From Porodaedalea pini (Eukaryota > Basidiomycota > Agaricomycetes > Hymenochaetales > Hymenochaetaceae), in the NCBI GenBank assembly GCA_002794775.1, contig NBAY01000026.1, positions 62,001-126,000 on the forward strand: a stretch of DNA of 64,000 nt, in the 5' to 3' direction. The position numbers and the translations under genes are program-made. The notes under the pieces are model-generated. The model had not been told where the DNA came from. It ran no database searches and saw only the letters and a program-made list of their open reading frames with translations. Every line of letters starts with the position of its first letter. The stretch's first letter is position 1. Shown one piece after another: positions 1 through 16,658 of this stretch.

Positions 1-12
1 AGAAGAGAGAAA

Positions 13-513
13 TCAGAGTGGCACACACGGTTCTGGCGGCAATGTTGGTCGAGGGGTTCCTTCGTGTATCTTGGGGTCCATCGGGTTGGTGTCCACGCAG
101 CCGTATGTCGAAGCAGTTTCAGAGCTATGTTGGGGTGGTTGAACGCAACGAGAAAGGAGATCACGCGGTGCTCGTGGGCCTACATGCGGCTCAGGATAGA
201 TCATGTCTGAACGGGGAGAGGATGAGGGGACCAAGCTGTATGAAGCTAGTTCATTCCCTAATGGGCCCCGAAGGTCGAAGTGATCATGCAATCGTTCATC
301 TGAGCCAGAAGCAGTGAGATCTTGGATGGCCAGCGTGGCGCGAGTCGCATCGGAGTTGACTGTATGCCTACAGCGTACGCGTCTAGTCAACGGAAATGTT
401 ATCATATCGATTGACGTACGTGTTTTCCACTGGTAGCTTAAACGACAGTGGATTGTTGACCGCGTCTTCTCCGAAAGACAAACTGAGTTCGTCGCTGCAG
501 TGTGCTGGATCAA
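13..513 (-). CDS. Possible left-edge exon, unknown protein
   Basis: This is an open frame of 166 codons on the minus strand. Its C-terminal half is rich in Pro and Ser and reads like an ordinary disordered fungal protein. Just before its stop there is a possible splice donor (GTGTGTGCC), so it could be an internal exon of a gene that continues beyond the left edge. I recognise no domain or family. The opposite strand is also open for 99 codons over the same bases, which weakens the case. It may be spurious. Confidence 0.2.
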   Translation of the reverse strand: MIQHTAATNSVCLSEKTRSTIHCRLSYQWKTRTSIDMITFPLTRRVRCRHTVNSDATRATLAIQDLTASGSDERLHDHFDLRGPLGNELASYSLVPSSSPRSDMIYPEPHVGPRAPRDLLSRCVQPPQHSSETASTYGCVDTNPMDPKIHEGTPRPTLPPEPCVPL

Positions 514-5828
<5,315 letters not shown>

Positions 5829-7033
5829 TTTGATGCCCCAAGATTATGTAGATGAGGTGAATCGTTTGTTCGCCGCACATCTCATCCGTATCAGTTGGCT
5901 AAGGCATCAGTAGTAACAGCTATTAATACAGATCGTGTATCGCAGTCCGTCGCGTCCCGAATCAGAATTTGATCATGAGTAAAATGCGGTCCAGAGCGCG
6001 TTAAACAAGACAAGAGGGAACCAAGCGCGTAAGGCTAAATGTTCACGGAACAAGGACTTCGAGCGCCGTCTGATCCATGTGTCTGGGAACTGACAATGCA
6101 TGCTGGAGTTTCCGCCTTCCCCGGCATCTAAGGCCTGACTGGGGACGAACGGTGACCTGCTCTCAAACCGAGCTTCGGACTCTTCTTACACTGCCGACAC
6201 AAGTTTCTCATCCAGCTCGCTGTTCCGCTGCTACAATTTGAATTCGGTTCGGACATTAGAATAGGGTCTCCGAGTGTTGAGCTGTATCCTACCTCGATGG
6301 TACCATTTTGTGCACTGCACATCGTTGTCTGACCGAGGACTATGTCATTAGGGATGACCGTGGTACGTGAATGCTGAACTTCTACCCTCTTTTACCTGAT
6401 AAGAGAATGGTTTATCAGGTCTTCCAACACCGCACGCAGATAACAACAGCAATCACCCTGAAGTTTTTACAGTCCGACAATACAATTTTAGAAGAAGCAA
6501 CATGATAGCCCGTACATTCTAATAGACTTTGCCGCGGACTGATGGATTTGACTCTTGCTATGTTTGCTTTAGATACCAAAGTACGGCGGAGTTCATATAG
6601 AGCGTGCGTTCAGCGGAGTGTATTGCCGTGACCATGGACTTCGGAACAAGGGCTGTTATATGAGTAGCATCGCTTTAGGCGGGAAATGGGCCATGGAGCT
6701 CGATTTGAAGGACATATTCAGGGTCATCGAACTTGACAGAAGTTCGAGTCATGACTCGCAACATTTCACGATGCTCGACAGTACTCTCCGTCCCCGTTTT
6801 CTCGCGTTCGAGCACTGCATCATGTTATGAGTGCTAGCGTAGTCAAATATGCCCACCAAAAGGTCTCCGACATGCTGGTAAGCGTCGGCCATTCTCAGCA
6901 TAAAGCCCGACTCCCTGATATACGAACGCTCGATCCTTTTATTAACTTAGGTCTCATCGTTTCATCTATCACTTCTCCTCTGCCCCGAGCTAGTAGCCAG
7001 ACTAGCTTACTACACCCCAGACGTCTCGTCGCC
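5829..7033. other. Intergenic region before the P450 gene
   Basis: I see only short open frames and no family motif. The last 100 bases are pyrimidine-rich, as expected just upstream of a fungal start codon. Confidence 0.5.
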
Positions 7034-9603
7034 ATGCTCCTACTCACCACGTTCTTATCTATCTTCCTATTTACTGTCCTGGCTACCGCAGTTCGGAAAT
7101 TAATCTCGGTACTGCGCGGTGACTCCCCTTTGGCGGCAATTCCTGGACCTCCCTCTTCCTCATACTTGAAAGGTATGACCACGAATGCCTCCATGATATT
7201 TGTACACGATGGTTTTTAACGTTTACGTGCTGAACTCTTAGGACACATGGACCAGCTTTTCGACAGCAAGAACGGTCCGCAGTTCCATCTAGATCTCATT
7301 AACAACTACGATCGGATTTCCAAAGTCAAGGGCTTTCTCGGAGTTAGCAATAATTTCTATTGCTTTGATTAAAAAAAACTGACCGTCATTTTAGGACGAA
7401 CAACTGTATATTTCCGATCCGCTCGCCTTGCAGTCAATAATTGTCAAGGACCAGGACAACTACGAAGAAACAACGGTCTTCATCGAGTACGTCTTTTCAT
7501 GCGTGTGAGGTTATTTAGGCTCACTATTTAATAGAAACAATAAGATTATTTTTGGAGAGGGCCTCGTCGCTACTATTGGTATAATATCCTCAGTATTTTC
7601 ACAATCATTCTACCTTTCACCAAGAAATGCCAGGTGATCATCACAGGAAGCAACGAAGACTCATAAATCCTGTGTTCTCGTTGCACAGGTTGCGTAACCT
7701 TGTTCCAACATTTTACAAAGTCGCCCATCGCGTAAGTCTCAATATTAATGTCGTCCCAATGTTGCCACAGGTTCTATGCTCAAACAATCACGCGATACAG
7801 CTTCAGACTGCCATAATCCTTACTATGAATGAAAAAAGACGCCTGAGGGCCCGAAATGACGAAACAATGCATGAACAAGACGTTTGGAGTACAGACATGG
7901 CTGAATGGCTGTCAAGAGCGGCACTGGAAAGCATAGGCCAAGCAGGCTTAGGCTATTCCTTTGATCCTCTCAACTCGTTGTCGACCAACCCTTACACGAA
8001 GACCGTCAGAGCGCTAATGTGCGTGTTTACGATTAAACTTTGGCGATATTATACATTTCTTACGTAGTATGCATTGGCATAGTCCTACGATGTTTCGAAT
8101 TGCTCCACTTCGCCTCCTCACTCCGTTTGCCACCCGGCTCGGACCTCCTAGGTTCCGGCGCTTTCTTCTAGACCTCGTGCCCATAAGAGCGGTGCAGCTT
8201 CTCAAGCAGATGTCCGATCAAATGGACAGAACATGCAGAGAAATCTTGCGCGCAAAGCGGACTGCTCACGCTTCGAAGTCTGGCCTGTCGGATCAAGATG
8301 ACACTATTTTTGCAAATGGCAACGGGGATGAAAGGGATATCATGAGCGTCTTGTGTAGGTCATTTCGTATTTCGTACTAGTCTGAAGTTATCTCATGGCG
8401 TCTTTCTTGATGACTCTGCTCTTATTTTCGTAGTGCGTGCAAATGAAGCTGCGGATTCGAAAGAGAAGCTCAGTGAAGCTGAGCTGCTCGGCCAGATGAA
8501 GTGAGTCAGACCAGTTTCATGTCTATGAATTGCAATCTGAAAGATGGTAATATGTTTTAATTAATCCTTTTCACACAGTGTCCTTATTTTCGGAGCGCAA
8601 GACACCACAGCCTCAGCTCTTTCGCGAGTTTTATACCTTCTTTCTCGCCAGGAACACATCGGACTACAAGAACGCCTGCGAAAAGAAATCCTCCAAGCGT
8701 ACGAAGAAAGAGACGGCAGAGATCTGCATTACGATGAACTCTCGAACCTTCCATTATTAGACGCCGTACTCAAAGAGACTTTGCGGCTGTGAGCATAATT
8801 CACTGTAAGTGCATAAACAGTACCCGTTGACGGAAGATTTTCAGGTATCCGCCTGTTCCATTTGTTCGGCGCGTGTGAGTTGATCTGAAATTTTTCAAAA
8901 AAAGATGATAAGGCCGTAATAATGCTGAAATGCGTTTGCAGGAGCCGACAACAAACAGTCCTGCCTTTCAGTCGTCCCGTGCTACTAAGCGACGGTCATT
9001 CATCAGTGAGCAGTATCGTTGTTCCGAAGGGAACGACGATATGGGTGTCTATCACAGGCGCAAACCGGTCTAAAGACATCTGGGGCGATGATGCTGACGA
9101 GTGGAAACCAGAGAGATGGTTGAATGTCGATTCAAAAGGGCAGTACACTTCTCGGGATTCCGTAGAGAAGGGAAAATTGAAACTTCCAGGGCTATACTCC
9201 GGCATGTGAGTGTTTCAAATGCTTCCAGCACCGAGTATAGACTAAAACACACCGGGTATGCTGCTCGCCGCTCAGGCTGACATTTTTTGGCGGAGGAAGA
9301 TCATGCGTGTAAAGAATTCGTTTTCCTGACTCTAGCTCAGGCTAATAACTATTTAAATTTACAGCGGGTACCGATTTGCACTAATCGAAATGAGTAGGTC
9401 ACCACTCTGCAAACGTTTCTTTCGATATCTGAAACTTCTCAGAGGTCATTTTGGTCACGCTTCTTTCGTCCTTCCGGTTCTTAGCGACGGATGATCGGAT
9501 TGTCTGGAATCTCTCACAGATTCTGTCACCGTCATTCACGAATGCGGTCAGAGAAGGGATAGAGCAGCAGGGGATGCCAATTGGTATCGAGCCTTTATCT
9601 TGA
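7034..9603 (+). CDS. Cytochrome P450 monooxygenase
   Basis: A membrane-anchored heme monooxygenase, presumably in the endoplasmic reticulum. Residues 1-25 form a hydrophobic anchor, followed by a proline hinge (IPGPPSSS). In order, the joined exons show the C-helix (DHHRKQRRLINPVFS), the I-helix oxygen-binding motif (FGAQDTTAS), the K-helix ExxR (KETLRLYPP), the PERW motif (WKPERW), and the heme loop (FGGGRSCVGYRFALIEM) with its cysteine. The heme-loop cysteine lies two bases before a GTAAAG intron donor; reading straight through gives a false stop, so simple ORF calls truncate the gene here. With about thirteen exons joined, the protein is roughly 560 residues, ends at TGA 9601-9603, and has no break. 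The sequence pattern fits basidiomycete P450s, but I do not assign a CYP family or substrate. No other biosynthetic genes flank it. Confidence 0.9.
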
Positions 9604-9773
9604 ACGCACGTGAGAGGAACAATAAGGACAATGATAATATTAATGTTTTCATTTTCGTCGCTGATCGAGTATCTGCCGCACTAATACAATACATTCATAC
9701 AAGTACATTAATTGAACCAACTTCCGTGGATTAATAATGCGCACAACGTCCTTGTCCTAATTTCAAACACGTT

Positions 9774-10629
9774 TCATTCTGCAGAGAGTGTAAAATAATT
9801 AGCGCCGACTAGCGTGAGACCATTGCGCTTTGCAAAATCCATAGCCGACCATTTGCGGCGCGCCTCCAATTCCGAGCCAAACTCTGGTGCATCAGTCGTG
9901 AGACTGTAACCCCCTTCAGGCTCTTGGAAGAGTAAGAACACTATTATGAAAAGAAATGAGTCAATTGGAATAAATATAGGAGTGCGGAACTAAGAGACGG
10001 TAGCGTCATGGCAAATACGAGATACCCGAAGAATCGGACTCTCACCGTATCTATGTGTACCAGTTCCTGGACCAGGTCCGGGAGGACGATACGGAGTGAA
10101 TGCTGCACTGGTAGATGATGCAGAAAGAGGATCCGGAGAGGGTGCGAGGAGATCCCTTTCAGCTGATGCCGCAGCGATCACTTCCCCAGGAGAAGGAGGC
10201 CTGAGTCCTGACGTCTATTTGGTTGTGTCCGATCTCAGATTAACAACGTGTCTGTGATGATAACCGGAGAAGATACTTACAACCCAATGTCTGAATGGCC
10301 CAAATTTACGATCATCGTGTGATGGTGCGTCGGGATCAAGCATCGCGAGCGTGTAAGTCGGATTTCCTTCCTCTCCTCCCATCGGCATAATTTGCACACT
10401 CGGTTGGCTTTGAGTATCCGCCGTCGCGAGCTCATTCCCAAGCATGACCTCCTTATCACCCCAGGTCACGGAGAAGAGAGTTGACGGAGTGAAACCCTCT
10501 GGGATGACCTTCCATTGGGTTTTGTAAAAAAAAAAGCCGCTTCTCAAGAAAGTGGTACTTTACATCTGGGATGACCTGGGCTTTCCTGAGAGATGTTGCG
10601 ACTGAGGATAATGGATCGAGCAACGGCAT
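9774..10629 (-). CDS. PEBP-family protein (phosphatidylethanolamine-binding / CPY-inhibitor-like)
   Basis: Four exons at 10564-10629, 10281-10508, 10046-10214 and 9774-9940 join in frame to 630 bases (209 residues). PEBP proteins bind lipid head groups or small anions in a conserved pocket; fungal members include inhibitors of carboxypeptidase Y and modulators of signalling. The signature LAMLDPDAPS, followed by GPFRHWV, is present, as are PYRPPGPGPGTGTHRY and FLLFQEPEG, which together form the ligand pocket. There is no signal peptide, so this is the intracellular form. The start ATG at 10629 gives MPLLDPLSS, and the next conserved block is KAQVIPDVIPEGFTP; the longer upstream frame lies in another phase. 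Its cellular role cannot be inferred from its neighbours. Confidence 0.93.
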
Positions 10630-11615
10630 TGTGGGCGAAGAGGTACAGTGCCAGTGTCATGACTTCATGACGCAATACGAATGGGAAAATCGTGGCGTGC
10701 GAAGCCACTATTTGATCATATTTGGCTTCTGTCTCTGACTCACCCGATTTGCGGTGATGCTTGGCCTCGTACCATCTTGCTTGTCCTGATATCAACCCAG
10801 ATGCTCACGGGTTTCCCTGCTAAGGGAAGGTGTTGTACAAAATCTAATTTGTCGCTAGGGCATCTACGGCGACCTCATTCGTGCACATAAGATCAAGATC
10901 AACTAGTCTCGACTCTTTCCAGATCAACACCTTGACACTCCAGAAATCTCCACTCTTACGCCTTGCGCGCTTCGGGTCTCGAGAATTAATACTTATGGTA
11001 GTACATCTTTTCCTCATAGCAAAGATTATGCGCTAAACCTGAAATTAGAGAGCACGCTCGACAGCAGCATAGAGGTCACCGAGACCACCGGCTTCCGTTC
11101 CAAACCTTTATGCCATCACATCGAGAATAGCCTCCAGGCGACTCAAGGACAGGCTGTTGTTGCCGCCGCCGCCGCCATGTTGTTTTCATCAATTTATTTT
11201 CGCAAATTAGTCTCTGGCTCGGTAAGACATGTTATTGCGATTAAAAGCAAGACAAAGTTTCGAATAGAAAGCACCAAATTTTTTGCAAGTCTGCCGCTAG
11301 AAGTTTGAAAAAAAGAATTCGGCTTCAACCTTGAAACATCGCTACCGGCAGGTTGTAAAGTCTGTTTATTACAGCGCCAATCACTTGCCTTCCGTAGTGC
11401 ATCACCACGTTGTGCTGACGGACCCTCCCTTCACAGTCTGGGCATCTTCACGCTCACACATACATCTCTCTTCACTTTATTGGGCTCATATACTCAGTCA
11501 TGACGTGACTTCCGCTTCAACGCCGACCTCTTCCTCAGGTCCTCGGTTCTTGCACAGCAGCGCGGTGCTGTCTTACACTCATACGTCCATCAACTGCACG
11601 TAGCGGCTCGAGACG
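10630..11615. other. Divergent intergenic region
   Basis: This lies between the minus-strand PEBP gene and the plus-strand F-box gene, so it should hold both promoters. It contains a short GCC repeat (11162-11176). I see no TATA box I would defend and no coding signal. Confidence 0.5.
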
Positions 11616-13343
11616 ATGTCTGAGCTCTCGCCATCGGCTATATCGCACTGTTCCCGTTCAAGAGTCGCGTCATTGGCCCCGGAGACGTTGGCTCTTATTT
11701 TCACTCTGGGTGCCTCGTCATGTACCGGACATCCCGAGGCTTTATACGACACCACTTCATTCCCTGTCCTCGTCTCTCACGTTTCTCGTCGTTGGCGAGC
11801 CGTTGCGCTGAGCACCCCACGCTTATGGAGTACTATCGTAGTGTGCAAGCCTTTCGCACCCCCAATCCCTGCCGGGTACAGCAGCGGGTCTTTGCAAAGC
11901 TTCTGCCTCGCCGAAACAACGTGTCTTCTTCGACTCCAGACCTTCCTCGAGCGCTCGAAGTCTTCTCCGTTAACCCTGTATGTCGACATACGTTCGCCAT
12001 CCTGGTTCTTTCACCCCAATGAATGCGACCACCCCTTCACCCCGGAGCATATGTCCGCACTCCTAGATCATCTTCTTCCGCATTTAGACCGCTGGGAGAA
12101 CGTTGAGATTCTGAGTGATACATGGGCGCCTCTAGACGTATTTCTTGAGCGTTGTAGCCGGCCCGAGCCACGCGACATTGAGCGCCGGGCGAAGACGTTA
12201 CGTCGATTAGCGCTTAGCAGATGCAACGCGTATTTCGTACTTGAAGGCACTCAGTTCGCCCCAGCTGCATTGAAATCGTTTTTCGCTCCCTTCAAAGGTT
12301 CTCCGCTTTTACGCGACGTCACGCTTTCAGGAGTGCATGTCAATTGGGGCCATCACATCTTGCATAACCTGACCAGTTTGTCGCTGAAATACCACGCTCA
12401 GGAGGTTCTCCCTTCCGCGTCCGAGCTCGTCAATATGGTCAACTCTTCGCCAAACCTAGAAAGCCTGAGCATTCTTGGGTGGGGAGCACGGTCATTTGAC
12501 GATGATTTGTCCAGACTCGAAGGCAGTATTTTTCTCAACAGCATCGTACAGATCACCTTAGGCTGGGTCAGTGCACGTCACGCGCTATGTCTGTTGTCTC
12601 TGTTCGCGTGGCGTATGCCAAAGCTATCCTCCATCACTTTAGAGGACATTGCAAACAGTTTGGACCCCCTCTCTGCCCAAGACTCTTCCTGCATCGTTGA
12701 CTTCATCTCTACGAGACTCTCAGGAAACGGAAACACGTCGAAATCTCCTTGCACCCCATCTGAACTGACGCTTAATTCCGTGCGCGCATCATTCAACTCC
12801 TTATGCCGCCTCATGGAAGGGCTTCCATCGTTGCAGAGTCTAGTACTGCACGATGTTGATGATGCGCTCCTGGAGATTCTGCGTCCTTTGCGAGGCGAAG
12901 CCGAGGACGAGTCGATTCTCTGCCCGGAGCTAACACATGTCGTAGTCCGGACCGCAGGACGTGTATCGCGAGTGGAGCTCGAGCGAATGGTGCGAGCACG
13001 GGAGATTGCTTGTGATTTAACACTGTCTTCTACACATCATATCAACTTAGAGATCGAGGATCTTCTCATATCAGACGCGGAGACAGAGCTGTTTGCCAAT
13101 GGAATCCTTGACGAAGATAACGACGTCACTTTCTATGAAAACTACTCTGATCTATTGACGGACGAGTACGATGCAAGCGGCTCTGAGGACGAGTTCGGTA
13201 GCGAAGAAAGCTCCTTCAGCACTCCGCCGCCATATGCAATATCTGCGGATGGCCATGAGCACGACTTCAAGCCCACGAAAAACGAAGGCTCTTACTGGCC
13301 AATCGTAGCAGACGGGGCTACTCACGAGAATTTGGGTAAGTAA
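11616..13343 (+). CDS. F-box protein
   Basis: A 575-residue frame in one exon. The N-terminal segment, about residues 18-75, matches an F-box as seen in many basidiomycete proteins: LAPETLALIFTLG, then VSHVSRRWRAVALSTPRLW. F-box proteins bind Skp1 and bring substrates to SCF ubiquitin ligases. The middle is leucine-rich (LTSLSLKYH, LESLSILGWG, LQSLVLHDVDD), consistent with degenerate leucine-rich repeats that would recognise the target. The tail is acidic and probably disordered. The last codons overlap a GTAAGT donor at 13336, and a CAG acceptor near 13398 would give a slightly different end (about 13415), so the exact C-terminus is uncertain. Such F-box genes are strongly expanded in agaricomycetes; the target is unknown. 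Confidence 0.8.
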   Translation: MSELSPSAISHCSRSRVASLAPETLALIFTLGASSCTGHPEALYDTTSFPVLVSHVSRRWRAVALSTPRLWSTIVVCKPFAPPIPAGYSSGSLQSFCLAETTCLLRLQTFLERSKSSPLTLYVDIRSPSWFFHPNECDHPFTPEHMSALLDHLLPHLDRWENVEILSDTWAPLDVFLERCSRPEPRDIERRAKTLRRLALSRCNAYFVLEGTQFAPAALKSFFAPFKGSPLLRDVTLSGVHVNWGHHILHNLTSLSLKYHAQEVLPSASELVNMVNSSPNLESLSILGWGARSFDDDLSRLEGSIFLNSIVQITLGWVSARHALCLLSLFAWRMPKLSSITLEDIANSLDPLSAQDSSCIVDFISTRLSGNGNTSKSPCTPSELTLNSVRASFNSLCRLMEGLPSLQSLVLHDVDDALLEILRPLRGEAEDESILCPELTHVVVRTAGRVSRVELERMVRAREIACDLTLSSTHHINLEIEDLLISDAETELFANGILDEDNDVTFYENYSDLLTDEYDASGSEDEFGSEESSFSTPPPYAISADGHEHDFKPTKNEGSYWPIVADGATHENLGK

Positions 13344-13415
13344 TCTCTCCCACCCATCTTACCATTCTTGCTGTCTGAACTCCTTCCTTGAATACAGTGG
13401 GGCGGCCCTGTGATT

Positions 13416-16400
13416 AATCTCCTGCGATGGTAGTCCTGTGTAGTCATTCTTGATGACCTATCTCAGCTAGCCCATCGTCTTCAACCCCCCGCAGATCATG
13501 TACAGGGACTCAGATACTGTTTTTCAAATTCATCACATGTGGGGTCATTGGTCCAACTGGTCAGTATTTCTTACTTCCATCTCCACCAAAGCTGACCCGT
13601 AAGGTCTCCAGTCCAAGCACGCTGTGCCTGCGCCTCGGTAACGTATATCGGTCTACTCGGCAATTGTGATATGTCTTCGACTGCCGCCTGACGGGCACGC
13701 ATGGCCTCTCTTCCCCGCTTCCGACCTTTGTACGAATAACGATATACATTCTACACTATATTCGTTTTACTTGCATGCCTAATATGAACCTAGACCCTTC
13801 TGCGCTTCTCAGGCGGTGACTAAACTCGCATTACTATTGGTGTGCCTCGTTCTTTGCGCCGGACTTCAAATGCTCTTCATTATCTCACTCATTCCAGTTT
13901 TGCTTCTTTTGTATCCCCCCTTAATATCAAATAGCATTCATCGGCTATCGTACAATCCCTTCAGATAGGCAGACGTCATAGTGTATTTTCAACTCGTTCT
14001 CCCGATGCTTACGGCTTTAAGGGCAACCTAACCCCTATTCACACCGTCATTCCCCTTGCGTTTGCGTTGGGTTCCTAATCAGTTTTCTCTTCTTGCTCAC
14101 CGTCGAACCTGCAATCTCGATAGTCGGTGTAATTCGAGACCGCACGCCAATCCATGCCATTGCATCTTGTCCCTCATTTTGGTACAGACTCGGGTGATTC
14201 CATCGTTACATTATGGGGCAGTCATGAAGAAATGTACCTATCGCAGACAAGAGCCCCTTCGGTTCGAAACTCTGGGAAGTTTGCTTGGGCTCGCGTTCGC
14301 ATGGGAACAAGTGAAAAGCAGAAGTGAAAAAATGAACATCTATGTATGCGTACAGTGCTGTTGGCAAGGATAAAAGAGTCAGTGAAATAAGAAAGAGCAG
14401 AGGAGTCGTGACGAGAAAGGAGGCACCACTGAAGTATAATACGATATTCGGAAAAATGGAAGAAACAGTCGTCAAGCATCCGTACGCAAAGGGCAATCGA
14501 CAGTAATCCTTGCGGCCGCCACCACTCAGGAGTCGTGTTGGGATTGTCAAGATTTCCCTAGACACAAATCTCGTCTGAGTTGGCGTAGCAAGGCATTTCC
14601 GCCGAGTTTGTTCGCGTTGGAAGGGCGAAGAAGGGAAGGTGAAACGTGAATGAGGCTTGAATCTAGGGTGCAGAAAAGGCGTCGACTCTGTTTGTGCTGT
14701 TATCGAGGGGGAGGGGGGAGGAAATGGCAATGGTGGACAGCGGACTCAGAAGTATGGGACAAAAATGATCACAAAAGACGTCCTTTTATAAGAGCGACTG
14801 TGATGCATGATGTAATGTCATCTCGACCTCTTAGGAGAAAGTCTCAGGAGATTCAATCAGGAAACTGACGTGCTAGACAAACGATATCCGTGAAATCTTA
14901 ACTCCTGCTTCTGAGGTCCCTGTGTGTAATAGGTACTGCTAAAATGTTCCGCTCGTCACTGCGGAGTTCGAGAAGCATAGCATTAGTAGATGTAGGGTTC
15001 AAAGTTCTTACCTTGAGCTCCACGCATCAGAAAGTAGTTGGAGTTAACTCCTATCAATAATATGTTGATCGTGCCAGATCCATATACTGGTAGATGCAAG
15101 CTAATACACGTACTGCATATCAGTCCCCCCTTCGTATTATTTCTTTTGGCGTCGTGCAAACCGGCGCAGACGCATGGTATGCTAACCGCACAGTCTACAG
15201 GAAGTCGTCGCACCAGCCTAATGGAAAGTTCTGGGATAGGATCACTGTGAGTAAGTTCATGGATGTGCGCAGAGAACATACCAAAATACTTTCGGGGCCG
15301 CGGATTAATGGCTGGGCTGATAGGATCCGTAGGTTCGCTGAGCAAAGAGGGAATGCATACCTTTAAAGAGGAAGCGGGCTCAGTACTGCCAGGGCACAAG
15401 CGAATTAATTCCAAGAAGCAAGCCTAAGAGATGGTGCAGCGAGTCTCGCGGGAAAGATTCTGAGAGGATGAGGCTCTTAGTCTTGTGACATAGAAGCAGA
15501 TGCGATCGGCAGGCACTCACCCTGCTCTCAATGTAGGCGATCGTCGATGTCGGAGTGAACATTACACCAGTCACTGCATTGTGCTCCAAAAGTAGTCCGC
15601 TGTTGAGCTTGTTTTAATTCTTCTATAGCCCGCGGCTTCGCGTACTGAAAAGTCTAGGAATCTCGCAGACTGTCCATCTAAAATGTTCAAGCTGAGACCG
15701 AAATCTTCTTTCTGCGATTTCGCGATCATACGAATGGAAGGAACATATTCGGATTTTGCATGTCGAAAACATCGAAGAGGTCATACTCCAGGGCCGACAT
15801 GGCATTACTTGTATAAGGCAATAGCTTGATGATTTGAAGAGAATATGCAATGAGTACGACATGGATTACGGCAAAAATAAGAGCTCAACCTTGCAAGAAA
15901 GTATATATTGCTGCGTCAACGTTTGCCATTGGTAATTATTCTAGCTCAAGGACGTCGGCATCTCACGCAGCCAAAAACACGGCTATTAGTCGGGGCTTGA
16001 AGGATGGGAGGTCCGAAGTTTAATCAGATTTTGCGACATCGCGAAGTGTTTGAGGCAGGTTGAAGGTTCATAGTTTTTAACCAGAAAGACGGTGTCCCAT
16101 CCTTAGGTATAACCTTAAAAAGCCAAGGTAAGGTTCAAAGGACGTAAATAGCGGCTGGTCGACCGTACGCCTGTAAGGTTGTTAGTACTATCAGTTGCGA
16201 TTGACTAAATAGTCAATTCTGCGAAATATCAGAACTTGATAATTTATGATGATATATTGTACTGGAAGGATGTGATCAGGCTTTACACATACATGACAAA
16301 AGCTACACTGACCGTCTAATGCCAAGTGTCTTACTTAGGATAATATAATCTGGTTTATCAAACGAGCATTACAACGTTCGGAATAAGAAGTTGTTCAGAA

Positions 16401-16658
16401 GTCAAGTCGGACAGCATATCGCCTATCTGTTGCAAGAGTCTACGCACATCAACTGAGGGTCGAACTATTTGCCACCGGTCGCAAAATCCGCATTTGAGCC
16501 TTATATATCTCTTCAAGCAGAAATATGTAGCTCTTGACCTGGAATAGTTCGAATGACGCTCGAATACAACAAGTCCTTGAGACCTCCAGTTATTTTTGCA
16601 TCTTAAAAAGTTGTATACAGCGCGAGTCGGATTACACATACGTTTCGAGTACGTTTTG
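13416..16658. other. Long stretch without a resolved gene
   Basis: No gene could be modelled. A minus-strand frame at 14206-14730 is pyrimidine-rich on its coding strand and looks accidental. Between about 14980 and 15870 the minus strand has several exon-like pieces in different frames, described under findings; they may be remains of a broken gene. Confidence 0.45.

Noticed and set aside
9290..9312. Apparent premature stop in the P450 right after the heme cysteine
   Set aside because: The stop lies in an intron: a GTAAAG donor and TTACAG acceptor give an in-frame heme loop and a full C-terminus.
14206..14730. 174-codon minus-strand frame with hydrophobic stretches
   Set aside because: Pyrimidine-rich on its coding strand, no motif, and nested overlapping frames; the hydrophobicity follows from base composition.
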